The notes: generated by a model not told the origin, from the letters alone. 64,000 nt of DNA from Phlebotomus papatasi (GCF_024763615.1 NC_077224.1:67528712-67592711), one strand, 5' to 3'; shown: positions 1 through 11,597, numbered from the stretch's first letter. Numbers and translations are program-made.

Positions 1-2
1 CT

Positions 3-569
3 GAAGGCAGTTTCGATGATTCCTCCCTGCGCAGCACCTCCAAGAGCAGTTCTATTCACAGCTCCTCCAGCTCCGTTCACAGTGATTCCCAACAACTCCG
101 TGAACGTCTGAAACAGACTGAAGAACGCTGTCAGCGCCTCGAAGCCCGAGTGGCTGAATTGAGCCTGGAGAATCATCGACTACGAGGTCTCAGCGCCAGT
201 CACATCGTCTCCGGATCAACTTTTACAGTCAGCGTTCCCCGGGTTCGCCTCGAAAAATCCGGATCACGCAAGTATTATCTCTACGAAGTCCACATCATTC
301 CAACAAATCAACCAGGTGACGAATGGACAATCCTCCGTCGCTACAGTGACTTCTATCGACTCCATCGGCAATTCCAAAAAACCCATCCAAGTGTCCGGAG
401 CCTGGATTTTCCGCCAAAGAAAAGTTTCGGTAACATGGAGGCTCATTTTGTGGAGCAACGTCGTCAGAGGCTTCAACTCTACCTAAGACACATCCTCACA
501 ATGCTCCCGGACGTTGCCACTTGCACGAGTCGCACCAGTCTCGAGCAAGTGTTCCCATTCTTCAAATAA
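3..569 (+). CDS. SNX29-like sorting nexin, C-terminal part (partial at 5' end)
   Basis: This is the last 188 codons of a gene entering from the left edge. The frame is open from base 3 and ends at TAA 567-569. It begins with a serine-rich linker (about residues 3-29), followed by a short coiled coil (about 30-58, LRERLKQTEERCQRLEAR). A PX domain fills the rest. It has the phosphoinositide-contact motif RRYSDFYRLH, the proline loop FPPKK, and the closing helix HFVEQRRQRLQLYLR, ending LEQVFPFFK. The order coiled coil then C-terminal PX, and the FPPKK/VEQRRQ pattern, match sorting nexin 29 (RUN, coiled coil, PX); the RUN part would lie upstream. PX domains bind phosphoinositides on endosomal membranes. 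The GTG at 150 is an internal valine, not a start. The subfamily name is inferred; the PX domain is plain. Confidence 0.85.
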   Translation, partial: EGSFDDSSLRSTSKSSSIHSSSSSVHSDSQQLRERLKQTEERCQRLEARVAELSLENHRLRGLSASHIVSGSTFTVSVPRVRLEKSGSRKYYLYEVHIIPTNQPGDEWTILRRYSDFYRLHRQFQKTHPSVRSLDFPPKKSFGNMEAHFVEQRRQRLQLYLRHILTMLPDVATCTSRTSLEQVFPFFK

Positions 570-615
570 CAAACTCCCAAAAAAGAGATAATAATGCCTC
601 ACAAAGTTTCCCTTA

Positions 616-819
616 TGGCCTCTACACATTGGGAGAAATTTCTGTCAAAAATTGCTTTTTTGAAGGAAATTCCCTGCAGCATTGTAGGAGAAACGTCAAA
701 TTTCTGTCAAAAATTGCTTTTTTGAAGGAAATTCCCTGCAGCGTTGTTGGGGGAAACGTCAAATTTCTGTCAAAAAACGCAATTTTTGACGAAAATTGCT
801 CCCAATGTGTAGACGCGCC
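616..819. mobile_element. MITE, GGCCTCTACACATTGG family, copy 1
   Basis: The element starts with GGCCTCTACACATTGGGAG and ends with its inverse (CTCCCAATGTGTAGA...). Inside, a unit starting AAATTTCTGTCAAAAA recurs at about 636, 698 and 761 (period 62-63), so part of the element has been triplicated. It lies just after the SNX29 stop codon and may be in the 3' UTR. A relative is at 44713-44958. Confidence 0.75.
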
Positions 820-1993
820 TTTATTTAATTTTTCACTTTCTTCTTACGTTGGATTATAGTTATAAATGTTGCAAAAAAAAAATGTGGAGATATTACTATT
901 TTTGTTGCAATTGAAGATAAAACTTACGCCTTATCGAGTTTCTCTGGAATTATTCCTGCAACTCCCCTCGAGATAATGCCTCACCAAGTTCACACTATCA
1001 TTTCTCTGTTTTTTTTTCCGCGGATGAAAATTTATCGGGGGAATGGGCAGGAAAAAATGTAAATCTGGAACAAAATGAGATAAACTATTGTAAAAGTTTC
1101 AAAGTGAGATTATTTTGTTCAAATAAATAATGCGCGAGTACAAATTGTGCTCAAATGTTGAATATTATTGTTGATTTGCTTTTTGCATTGAATGACACGA
1201 TTATTAATTTATTAAAATTGCGCAGTCAATCGACAAATGCTGTCTATTGATTTAATTTACGACAGACGCATAAATTATTTGAAGAAGAATGAAAATTATA
1301 TAAGAATTTTATTTTCTAAAAGAATCCTTGACACGACACCGAGAGGAATCAAAGGTCTCAAATAATTTGAATAATTGACAGGGAGATTCTCATTAGAACT
1401 TGCATCTATATTGAATAATTTAACCAAATCAGCAGAAACAGTGTAAAAAGATGCAATATTTACAGCAAAAGGGAGTTACTGGATCATTAGAGAGAAGACC
1501 TCACGGAATGATGAGTCTTTAATCCTAAAACACTTAAAACGTATAACAGGGATTTTTTTCAGTTTATAAATTGATTTTTTTTCATCATTTTCTCAAAAAA
1601 AAAAAAATAAATAAATAAAAATATCTATCCCAAATAATAAACAACGAGCTTTGCAATCGTCAACGAATAATTAAACCTCTTATGGAAACCCTAATTAACT
1701 GGACAGACCTACGGATTAAGTCAAGAAATTACTTAACGTAATTATAAATCAAAAGGGACAGATAATCCTAACCGGCTTATGTAGGTGAGATTCTTAATGT
1801 GAGCTAACTCGGAATGCATGCAAATTCGATTTAGAGCTGAAGTTGGCAGACGCCATTCAGTTATTTTGGATCAAATTCGTGAAATTATACAAATTTTGTA
1901 TTTAAACCAAAATATCAAGGATTTGAATGGACTGACAGAAAAGTGATACAGTTTAGTGATCTGGATCGTTTATGACTAATCCACTTAAAATAA
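820..1993. other. AT-rich intergenic DNA with one dispersed repeat
   Basis: No gene is visible. Bases about 1775-1850 (ending near GCAAATTCGATTTAGAGCTG) recur in inverted orientation at about 34205-34285, so this is a dispersed repeat of unknown class. An AATAAA-like site near 1125 could serve SNX29, but nothing shows that it does. Confidence 0.5.
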
Positions 1994-3356
1994 TACAGTA
2001 GAGCCCCGCTATAGACCATCGCTCTATCTCTATAGTCCATAATTTATCGACCGTTGATTTCAAAACACTGATTTTAAATTAGGTTATGTTTTTTAGTACG
2101 CGACATGCAATGTTGTCATAATTATTTTAATATTTTTGGCAAACTTTATTGAGTAGGGGAAGGTTTTGTACCTTCGTAATGTTGCAGCTTCGTAAAAGTT
2201 GATTTTTTTCCAAGTTACTAAATGAATTTTATCATGGTCGTATAATCTAAAAGCTAGTCCTACATCTCACATTTCCTGACAAACTTGGAAGCCTAGGCCT
2301 TCTTTCCAGGGTCCAAAAGGAAAAAAAATAAAAAAAAATGGGCCTAAAATCGTAATTGTGATGTGTAATATTTTATGAATTTTTGCACTCTGCAAGTGTC
2401 TTTTCGAAAAAGCAACTATTCTAAGTTATAGAGGGTTTATTAGGGTTAATATTTGCCGTAAAAATCTTTTGCTTGAACGGGGTCGTTTTTGTGGGTGGAG
2501 GAAAATTCATAAAAATTACCACCCTTGCAGCTCAGGAAAATTGAATTTTGCAGTTTCGTAAAAACATCTGTCAAAATTACTGACCACCGAAGTTGAGAAT
2601 TCCTCACTGTTTTGGGTCACACTGTGCACGCCGCTCGGGATATTTGACTCATCAGAGATTCCACAGAATAAATTCACAAGAAAATTGGGATATTAAACCA
2701 TTTTCATGACATCCAAATTAGCAGCCCATGCTTGTCGATCCTCCGCCACTTCAGGAAGATGTTCGGGTTCGATCCCAAGGCAAGATTCTGAATTTAATTC
2801 AGCTACCTTGTCCTAGGTCTGCCTCGAGGTCGACGCCTTCTCACAATGGCTTGCATAGTTTTTCTGGGGAATCTTTTTCTATCCATGCACTGAACATGTT
2901 TCGGGGAAAATGAAGCCTACAGAGGTGGGAAAAAGTGGTACGAAGCTGAGTTAACCAGGGCACATTCGTAAAAAATGCTAGACATATTCATTTTCCTGTA
3001 GAGGAAAATCCAAGGACTTCCAGGAATTTTGTGAGGCAGAATTATGAACCCAATAAGTAATAGATTTTTTTTATATAGTGATATAATTGATTCGGTGTGT
3101 GTGGCATTCAGTAAAAAATCTTAAATCTTGAACTCCTTTTTTTAATACGAATCTTCAAAACCTTCCCCTAGTTGTGATAATTGTGATCCATAATTAAGAC
3201 AGCGAGGACAAGTATCACAATCGCAAAGAAAGTGAAAGCCGTCGAGCAATTTCAATACTAAAAGTCTTTGATAATTTTAAAAAATGACATGGACTATAGT
3301 GCGACGCAAGTGTCAAATCTGAAATCAAATATGGACTATAGCGAGGCTCTACTGTA
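1994..3356. mobile_element. Non-autonomous DNA transposon with TACAGTAGAGCC ends (pogo/Tigger-like)
   Basis: The left end reads TACAGTAGAGCCCCGCTATA and the right end is its inverse (TATAGCGAGGCTCTACTGTA). The element is about 1.36 kb with TA at both borders and holds no transposase ORF. Ends of the form CAGTARA..CTCGCTATA are typical of pogo/Tigger elements of the Tc1/mariner superfamily; the class is inferred from the ends alone. A stretch near 2700-2910 reads, on the minus strand, RRRPRGRPRTR, as seen in LINE proteins, so an old LINE scrap may be nested here. Confidence 0.75.
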
Positions 3357-3371
3357 TAATCTTGGAATTAC

Positions 3372-3525
3372 ATTAGAGTTCCTCAAATTTGAACATTTTG
3401 GGGGGTATATAGATGACATTTCTCACTCCTCAAATTTGAGCGATATTTTCATAAATGTGACGGAATTCATGTGAAATGCACTTTCCCTTAAACTAAGATA
3501 AATAACTTTAGAGAATATTATCAAT
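3372..3525. repeat. Truncated copy of the 62679-63023 element
   Basis: Bases from GAGTTCCTCAAATTTGAACA onward match, in inverted orientation, the right part of the element at 62679-63023, including GGGGGGTATA.AGATGACATTTCTCACTCC. It directly abuts the element at 1994-3356. Only one end is present. Confidence 0.7.
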
Positions 3526-3572
3526 GTAATTTATCGTGAAATAAATGTAATTTGTTGCGGAAGTTAATATAA

Positions 3573-3665
3573 TAGGGTAAATTAAGCTTATTGAAAACCT
3601 GCTTCAAATGGAAATTTTTCGCTACTCCAAATGGAACCGTCATTGTTTTCATGATAAATAGGGTG
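3573..3665. repeat. End fragment of the GGGTAAATTAAGC repeat family
   Basis: TAGGGTAAATTAAGCTTATT followed by CTTCAAATGGAAATTTTTCG is the inverted terminal part of the repeats at 26300-27113 and 45666-46530. Only about 90 bases remain. No gene is visible between here and Bap60. Confidence 0.65.
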
Positions 3666-4204
3666 AATGGTGGAGAGCGAGACACTTAAGAAAAAATTCA
3701 ATTTCAAATGCATTTTTAAACTGAATAAATAATTATTTTTTACCATTGTTTTGTATAATGGGATTCTTTGATAAATATTTTAACAGAATTTTAACAGTTG
3801 TTATTAAATATTGCAACCGAATAATCGGAAAATTCACAGAAATTAAAAAATAACACATTTTGAAAAGATGGACAAAATTTTGGAAAGTTGGACATAGTGA
3901 TATTAATGAGAAAATATCATACAAAACATGTAGAAAATCAAATGTTGAGGGTTTTCTGCGTATACTTGCACATTTGATGGTTATGTTAATCCCTCCTTTA
4001 TGTCCGGGTAACAGTTGAGGAACGCTAATTACCAAAAACTATCTGGACGTCCAACCAAAAAGAGGTTCTGTAAATTTCACAGACGCCTCGCGCTGTCCAG
4101 CAGTTATAGCTTTAAAACGGATGCAATTTTTTAGCATAATTCAATTCCCCATCCGCCCAGGTTCTTTTCCACTTGCTTTGGGAGTTAACTAGACTGTAAA
4201 GACA

Positions 4205-4600
4205 TGTCTGAACTGATTCCTATCGGTTATGAACCAGTAATGAACCGATTTATAACCGATTACTGCTTTTTATGCGAAATTCAATTATATTTTCCCCTAA
4301 GGTATTTGTGTAATTTTTTGAGTCGCCTATAAAACTGGTCAAATCTGTTGTGAGCCGGTAATTTAATTTAATATAATTATTACTTTTCCCTGTTATAATT
4401 ATACTAAACCGGTTATGAACCGATAAGTAATTATTGTCCGGAAATCAATTCTACTTTTGTGGGATCTTTTGAGTAATTTATAAATCGGTTAAAAAGCGGT
4501 AAACAGTAAATGATACGAGGTTACTTTTGAGGTGTAGCAATGTCACAAGTTCGAGCATTTCGCGAAGCCTGGTACGCTTTGTCACCCCTTTTATAAAGAA
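4205..4600. repeat. Dispersed repeat rich in CGGTTATGAACCGATAA motifs, copy 1
   Basis: The region holds many variants of CGGTTATGAACCGATAA, each able to pair with its neighbours, and ends near GCGAAGCCTGGTACGCTTTG. It is clearly homologous to 39960-40290, which has the same motif order and the same CACAAGTTCG..CATT end. A shorter piece occurs near 30760. The class is unknown; no ORF or clean terminal repeats are present. Confidence 0.65.
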
Positions 4601-4763
4601 ATTGGATAATTTCGATAATTTGACAAAGTTCGAATTTCTTAAAAGGACATTACAATAAAATCATAAAAGCGAAAACAGGACACTCATTTTTGATTAGTGA
4701 AATGCCTCTTGATTAAATTTGTCATTAGAAAAATTACTTACCGTCCCCTTTAAGAGATCCATT

Positions 4764-6338
4764 TTAGGAATTGCGAATGCCCAGAGCTTGCTCCAATTCT
4801 GCCCTCTTCTGATTGACCTTCGTGTAGAAGTACCTTGAGACTGCTTCCTGAGTCCAGGGCTGATAATAGAACTCTGCTCGGCGTTCCTCTTCCGGATTCC
4901 CCACAACGTCCGTCATGGTCTTGAGATCTCTGGTCTGGCTGATGATCCACTTGTGAATGAATGTCTGTGGATCCTTGGCGAAGCTCAGGAAGAACTCCCG
5001 ATTTGTCTTGAGCTGATTGATCGTCTCTACGGTCTCGTGAATCTTTGAGTCCAGGCCCTGAATCTCCTGCTGACTGGCTGTACTTAGGAGGAAGCTATTC
5101 ATCTGATTCTTCAGGGTATCATCGACTTCCACATCAATATCATAGCAGGCTGTCTGCTTACTCTCTGCCCCTCCTTCCACGGAGATCACGTGGTTGATGA
5201 CAATGGGATCCGGAGGATGGAGAAGGGGATTGAGTCGCTGAGGGATTTCTGCGAATTTCATGCGAGAGCACGTGAAAATCTGCTCCAAATACTTGTCACA
5301 ATTGATGAATTCCCTCTCATGAGCATCCTGCAGCTTATGCGTCTTAATGTACTGCCACAGGGCTGAGATGATGACCGGACGGGTCTGAGTGTGCACCCCG
5401 AGGAGTCGAGCAAGTCTCGGATCCAGTTTAAATTGAAGCGGCTGATAGTCCAGCAACAGGAGAATTGTACAGCGAACATTGCGATCGCCAGGACGTTTCA
5501 CCTGGAATCCATCGGTTTCCTGAGTGGTATGCGTACGATGCCACTCCACCAGATGATTATCCGGTCCATACAGTTCCTTGTCCAGTTCAATGACCAGCGA
5601 CTTGAAGAATGACGAAAATTTCCTCTTGATCTTATTGGGATCACTCTTGGTGTCCTCCAGCAAACGTCCTTCAACTCTCAATTCCCACGAAGCCACAGTA
5701 CCCTCAGCTCCTGGCTCTGAACCCTCCGTTGGCTCCTTACTCGGGTAAAAGGTGTTCGAAATGAAAATCCTCAGCTTCCGCTTCTGCTTCATGGGACGCT
5801 TCAGGGCCTCCTGGATGTCTAGACGCTTCCGCATGATGGTAGCATCGAGCTTTCGCTCAAATGCCAACAGATCCATATAAGCCTGCGATTCAGGCACCAA
5901 ATCCCTGACTTTCTGCGGCAGAATCTTATCTGCCAGCTTCTTCTTCTTCTTCGACGGTCCATACTCACTCTTCTGCTGCGGATTCCCCATGGATCCCACT
6001 CGGCTGTCCTGTGGGCGCTTCCCACCCGGAGTACTGGGCATTGTTGAACGCATGGGCCCCTGGAAGGGAGGCTGTGGCGTTCGAGGGTGCATTGGGCCAC
6101 CAGGAGGTGGGCCAGATCCCAATTGGGGCGGAGGAGTAAACCCACGCTGCTAATAAACACAGAAAGAGCACTTTTATCCCTCCGGACACAGAATGGGCTG
6201 ACATTTGAGGCTGTTTCTTACCGGAAAGTTTGGTCCAGCATAGGGTCTCATGCTGCCCGGTGGAGGGGCTTGCTGGTAGCGAGGCTGCCCGCCGGGTGGT
6301 ACAGGAGCCCCCGAGGAGGGCGGAAAACGCTGAGACAT
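4764..6338 (-). CDS. Bap60: Bap60 / SMARCD, SWI/SNF (Brahma) complex 60-kDa subunit
   Basis: Two exons: 6338-6222 (39 codons) and 6149-4764, with a 72-bp GT-AG intron in phase 0. The product is 500 residues, close to the roughly 515 of fly Bap60. The start is the ATG at 6338 (MSQRFPPSSGAP). The N-terminus is Pro/Gly-rich (residues 1-90) and then basic (KKKKKLADK, about 106-114). A conserved middle region follows (RIFISNTFYPSKEP), then a SWIB/MDM2-like fold at about 275-353 (DYQPLQFKLDPRLARLLG, ALWQYIKTHKLQD). The C-terminal half is helical and ends QALGIRNS. The protein is a nuclear accessory subunit of the Brahma remodelling complex that bridges transcription factors to the remodeller. The neighbours are not functionally related. 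The family call is certain from the whole-length match to the SMARCD pattern. Confidence 0.95.
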
Positions 6339-6619
6339 TGGATTTCACAGGAATTTTCCACGAAAAATAAAGAAAATTCACTTTTAGTGTGGAAAAAGTG
6401 ACGCCACAAAATCACCGTCTGACAGCTCAATTCTCCGCTAGATGGCAGAAGCAGAAGTTGTTTAAAGCGGGACACACACTGCACAAGCAACATCAAAATT
6501 ATTTTCAAAATTTTCTTCAAAAAATATTGAAATACGTTCAAGGGGAAGATATTAGCTTGGAAGTAGTGTACACTGAGGTGGAAACCTGTGGATGTGGAAG
6601 GTCTTCCATAATAATCTAT

Positions 6620-8702
6620 TTAACACTTTAAAACCCAAAGTGGCATTTTACTCCAATTTTAAGTTTAGAGCTTCATAGTAGGAATTCTATTCAATATTAT
6701 ACTAAAGTGATAACACGAATGTTATTATTATTATTATTATTATTTATTCACTCTCCAGAAAAATATCTACAATGTACAGTATTGCGTCCACCGCCGTCTT
6801 AGCGTTGGTGACCAACCTCCAGAGGCAAACGGTGGAAATCCTCTTTCATAGGTTGTATAAGCTGAAAATTTATGGAACTCTCATAATAAAAACCCCATCA
6901 TTAAAAATGACTGAAGTTTTTTTTTTTTAACAATTTCGTTTTGAACTGTACATTGAGGACAGTGGAGGGGAGTTTAGAGACCCAGACGAGGTTCGAAAAG
7001 AACACGTTTTGTCTGGGTCTTTATGAAGGATTAAAATCATTAAAATTGAAATTAATTAATTACATTTAAATTTAAATAAAATAAAATAAAAGTAACTTAA
7101 TAGGAAAACAAAAAAAACACCATAAACAAGGGGAGCCATGCAAAAATTCGGAGAGGGAACCGAGTGAGACCCGCGCGCAGTAGTGGAACTTATGAGTTAG
7201 AATGGGAGCAAAGTCAAAGCAACTGCCCAAGAGGGAACAGGACCCTGACCACCAGCCACCCCATCAAGGGTGTACCCCGCAGCGGAGAATCCCCAAAAAT
7301 CGCAAGCCAGCCACTTCACAATTTGCTTAATAATTGGGGAAAAGAGACCGGCAAGTTCGGAAGAGAAAAACCCCATAGCTTAGGGCCGCAACTCTGGGAG
7401 GATGGGTTAATAAAAATATTGTTACCAGCCAGGATTCTCCGCCCCGTTCAAACATAACTTAATTTTGAGTTTTTCTAACGGACACCCCCGGTCGGGAGGC
7501 AACCAAGACAGTGGCCCTGTAGCTCTCGCAGGCAGAAGCATCGACAGGGAGACAATCGAGAGAGTGGCCCCGTAACCTCAACAGGCAGAAGCCTGGTACT
7601 CCAATGCAACACAATCTCTGTAATATCCCTTGACATCCCGCACGAAAGTAGGCTTCCATACAGAGTTTCGGATAGAATGTGGCAGCTCATTGAACAGATT
7701 CGGACCAGAGTATACAAAAGAACGTTTAAATCTTTCGGTCTTGGGTCTAGGGAACTCTGCTACTAACCCTGTGCGAGATCTCTTCAGTCTACGAGACTGA
7801 AAATAACCACTGCGAGTGAAAAAGGACTTAAGCACGCAAATTTTAAAAATATATCTTACGGGGAAAATATTCCACTGAAATGAACATATCCCACACAGAG
7901 TCACGCCTCCGCCGCCCAGTAAGCGTGTAGTAAGAATGTGTAGAGAATTTAATTAGCTTTCATTTAGTCCAAAAAAATAGTTGATAACTTTTTTATTATT
8001 TAAAAAATTGGGAAAAAAACCAAAAAATGGGCGTAGAATACCAAATTGGCGTGAAATGCCACCTTTTTTTTATATGGAGTTTGTATACGAAATGGACATT
8101 TGAGTGGTTTATTCTACATAACCTAAAAATGTTACCATATTTTTTGAATTTTGTCACGATTCGAAAAAATCTTAAAAAATACCTGAAAAAGTAAAAATAA
8201 TTATTAAAAATTAAGTAATATAAGACCTAAAATTATTGTAAAGTGGTACTACAGAGAAAAATAAGGTGAAAATTCACTTTACGTCTTATTTTTCTTTTCC
8301 GAATTCCTACTGGAACTTCTCATAAAATTTTATTAAACAAAAAGCGCAAATTATATATGAGAATTTGAAAATTTTACAGGAAAATATATAGATATGTGTT
8401 CTAAGATCCTTACCAAATTGCTAAGAAAAAGGAAATTCAATAGAAATTGGCTTTTTTCTACGAAAATCTGTAAAAATTCACTTTGGCATTTTTTGTCCAT
8501 TTTCACAAAATTTATATAAAATTGACAAGAAAATTGGGAAAATATTTATTCAAAAAATAATTTACGAGTCCTCGAACTGCTGTAGAAGTCTTACGGAACA
8601 AGAAACTTGAAAATTTGGTTTTTTGTGGAGAATATCTACACTGGCATTTTATGCCAATTTGGTATTTTACGTGATTTTTTGACTCGGGTTTTAAAGTGTT
8701 AA
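6620..8702. mobile_element. TTAA-ended element with TTAACACTTTAAAACCC termini, interrupted by a LINE
   Basis: TTAACACTTTAAAACCCAAA at 6620 is matched by the inverse GGGTTTTAAAGTGTTAA ending at 8702. Both inner flanks carry related text (AAAGTGGCATTTTA.. and ..GCCAATTTGGTATTTTAC). TTAA borders followed by a CACTTT or CCCTTT end are usual for piggyBac-like elements; this class is an inference. The roughly 2.1-kb length is explained by the LINE 3' end lying inside (6722-7920). No transposase frame is visible. Confidence 0.65.
6722..7920 (-). mobile_element. LINE 3' end: RT C-terminus, 3' UTR with stem-loop, (TAA)n tail
   Basis: On the minus strand a frame from about 7904 to 7578 contains RSGYFQSRRLKRSRTGLV, PKTERFKRSFVYSGPNLFNE, LPHSIRNS and then KPTFVRDVKGYYR. 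This is the usual carboxy end of non-LTR retrotransposon reverse transcriptases (S......S..WN.LP..IR......F...L..Y). About 850 bases of 3' UTR follow. It holds a 10-bp stem (6978-6987 with 7011-7020, AGACCCAGAC/GTCTGGGTCT). It finishes in a (TAA)n run at about 6722-6748. The copy is 5'-truncated. The clade is not determined; (TAA)n tails are common in the I/Jockey group. Confidence 0.75.
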
Positions 8703-9023
8703 AACCAATTTTGATGATCGAATGCCTTTTGGAATGATGGAGAATTCTGTCATAAAGTTAGCTGAAGCTCAAATGTCAAATGAAAAATGTCTAAAAATAA
8801 TTAAGATCACTTTTCAATTGGGCATACCTTAATGATTATTTAACAAATACTTTAGATACAGGCCTGAGCTAAAATAAAAGCCGAAGTGAATTTGGTGGTG
8901 CCAGTTGGGATTCTTCGAAATGCCGCGAAAATTCACGTAGAGAAAATGAGAGGTTTTTAATGTGAAAATTGCTTAATTCCTTAAAGTTAAGTCATTTTCA
9001 CAAAAAAAATCCTTGTTATAATT

Positions 9024-9363
9024 TACAGTAGACTCTCGCTTATCCGTGGACTCTTTTTCCGGGTGACATAAAAAAATCCGTGAGGCAGTTGAAATTTCAA
9101 AATGTTGATGACATTGTTCCCGTTTTGGGTATTTTTTGTTAAACAAATGTGCTCTATCTACTGTAATTCTTACTAACTGTAACATTTTTGGATAGTACGC
9201 ATGTTTAGAGAGACTGTCGGATTCAGTCAGGTCAGGATTCACCCTATAAATTTTCAATGTAAACAAAAAAATCGTTGGATTTCAAACAATTTGATGGGTA
9301 TCACTCTCAAAATCCGTATGACATTTTGGTCCCGCTCTCACGGATAAGCGAGAGTCTACTGTA
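9024..9363. mobile_element. MITE, TACAGTAGACTCTCGCTTAT family
   Basis: The 340-bp element begins TACAGTAGACTCTCGCTTAT and ends with the exact inverse ATAAGCGAGAGTCTACTGTA, with TA borders. There is no coding capacity. The first nine bases are shared with the elements at 1994, 48260, 61793 and 62679, which differ further in. Confidence 0.85.
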
Positions 9364-9970
9364 GTTGATTACAGTTATTTTGGTTAATTGTGAATAATTG
9401 TCGATATTACAACAAAAACATTGGGAAGAAATTTTGAGCTTAAGGCTCATATTCTTCTTAGGTGTCCCAAAATTCAGAATAGGTTTGAGAAAAACCCTTT
9501 TGTACAATACTATTTTGATTAATAAGGAATACTAAAGTGCGTATTACGAGAAGATACAAGACCTGCTAATAAGGATAAAATAGAGAAGAAAATATTTCGT
9601 CGCATTTCAGAGATTTTTTGCAACCGCAGCGCCGCCAGACGTTTGTCAAGTGAGTTATTTGTGTCTCTATCTCTCTCTCGAGTTGAATTGCGTGCGATTT
9701 AGGATGTTTGTGTAATTTGAAATGATATTTTCTTTAAATTTCTTCATATTTCCGGAAGATTCAAGTTAAAGAGTGTTTAGTGAACCGAGCTATCCATCTT
9801 TTGAGAAAGATACCAAGAAGACAATTTATTTTTATATGAGAGTTTTTCTTTCTATTATGTCTTTTTGGCGCAAAAATATTCATCATGGCACCGTTAATTT
9901 GCGGGATTAGTGTTACCAGAAAGTCAATCTGCAATTTCCATTAGAACTATCAACACAAAATTTCCGATAC

Positions 9971-10894
9971 TAGGGTGGAATCACCAGTTCTCGCCAGTGC
10001 CCCACTTCTCGCCACTTACATTGAAATCGCTATTTTTCGCAATTTATGAAATAAATGAATCGCAATTTTTTTGCTTTGTTTCTGCTTCTACGCATAGAAT
10101 CGAAAAATAATAATTATTCGTTTTGGATTCACGATTTTGATCAATTTTTAGAGCAATATTTTAAGCAAGTGCATCGAATCCAACATTTCTTACCAAATGT
10201 ACTAAGTGTCGTCAAATTTTCATCAGGCCAAAAATACCTATTTGGGTAAATAATTTGTCTATTGAATATTTAATTGCACTTCTAGAATACATAAAATTTG
10301 TATTTAGTCAATTAATATTTCATTTTATATTATTTTTGTATAAAAATGAGGCATGGCGAGAAGTGGTAATATTCTGGAATTGATTTTACCACCTGTCGCC
10401 ATATCTTTTCAATGGGCGACGCTAACTTCACTTCGTACATTCTCAGTTGTCAAATCTGTATTGTTTACTTTCCGCAAAAGCCCCATAATTTGATTTCTCA
10501 AATAAAAGTGAAGAAAAATCATTTAAAGAGAGTAACAATAAAGTGATCACAAGGAAAGAGAAATGGTGAACGTATTCTTTTCATAGCTTTGCCTAAAATA
10601 ACCGAGTGTGGTTCTTTTCAAGTGGGTGGCGAGAAGTGGTTACAAATTTTACAAAACTGGCGAAAAGTGGTAAAAAGTGGCGACGAAATGGTTATTTTTG
10701 CATTATTAATAAAAATCAGTTTTTTAAGTAGTCCAGCGTTATGTTCTAGGATTATTGTTTTCACGTATCTAGAGCCAATACATCTAAGTAACTTTGTGTC
10801 AAATTTGACTTATCTTGTAACAAGGATTCAAAAGTGATGATTAAATGAATTTAATTTTTTCCTAAACATGGCGATAGACGGTTATTCCACCCTA
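9971..10894. mobile_element. Non-autonomous element, TAGGGTGGAA family, copy 1
   Basis: The left end is TAGGGTGGAATCACCAG and the right end is the inverse ..GGTTATTCCACCCTA. The body is about 920 bp and carries repeated GGCGAGAAGTGG motifs in both orientations (for example near 9996, 10354 and 10630). A closely similar copy lies at 40306-41100. ORFs inside are short and not conserved between the copies, so I call none. Confidence 0.8.
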
Positions 10895-11249
10895 CACGAC
10901 TTTTAATAAGCACAGGTCTGCTTTAGAACTTCATCCTCCTCTCTTTGGAAGGCTCATAAATTTCCCTAAGAATCTGTCGAAAATTCCACAGGCTTCTTCA
11001 TTGTGGAAAATCCTCGAAAATTGTCAGCAAATTTGTTTTTTTTTTCTGGCAAATGAAACGGTAATTTTCCTCGGAAAATGCCATCAAAAATCCTCTATAA
11101 TTAACATGCTCACAAACCTGGAGCCTCTTTGAACTTTTGGTCCTGCTGCCTGATGTCCGAAACAAAACGAAAATCCGGTTAAAATCTCAGGAAAATTCAC
11201 CAAAGGATATAATTGTTGCTCGTCTGAGCCAGGGGTGTGCATGCGTGCA

Positions 11250-11383
11250 ACAAGAACTGTTTGAAACCGAACAAACATGAAACCGAATAAACGTAAAATA
11301 TAATATGTTTATCAAAGTAGGTGTTTTGACAATTGACATGTACAATTTCATTTGACGTTTGTTCGGTTTCAAACGGTTCTTTC
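11250..11383. mobile_element. Small MITE with GAACNGTTTGAAACCGAACA ends
   Basis: AAGAACTGTTTGAAACCGAA at the left is matched by the inverse TTCGGTTTCAAACGGTTCTT at the right, with about 130 bp in all. The arms are roughly 30 bp with two or three mismatches, so the transcript would fold into a hairpin. Confidence 0.7.
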
Positions 11384-11461
11384 TCACCTCTGATCCAAAG
11401 TATTGCATAGTCGGACAGCAAAGACATTTGGAATTTGGGATTTTACTAATCTACTTATGTC

Positions 11462-11597
11462 CAACGCACAATAAATTTTGTTCTGTAAATATGGTTTTGA
11501 CATTTCAATGAGAGTGAATGAAACAGAACTAGTCATCTCGCTCTCTCTCATAGGAAATTTTGAAAATATGTTTCCAAATAAAAGTTATTGTGCGTTT
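11462..11597. mobile_element. Small MITE with AACGCACAATAA ends
   Basis: AACGCACAATAAATTTTGTT at the left is matched imperfectly by the inverse AAAAGTTATTGTGCGTTTTT at the right. It is about 135 bp and non-coding. Confidence 0.65.

Noticed and set aside
2720..2790. tRNA-like GGGTTCGATCCC
   Set aside because: The B-box-like word stands alone; no A-box or closing stem was seen.
6720..6748. TTA microsatellite as an independent repeat
   Set aside because: It is explained better as the (TAA)n tail of the LINE.
7164..7457. 97-codon plus-strand frame
   Set aside because: It is antisense to the LINE 3' UTR and has no family resemblance.
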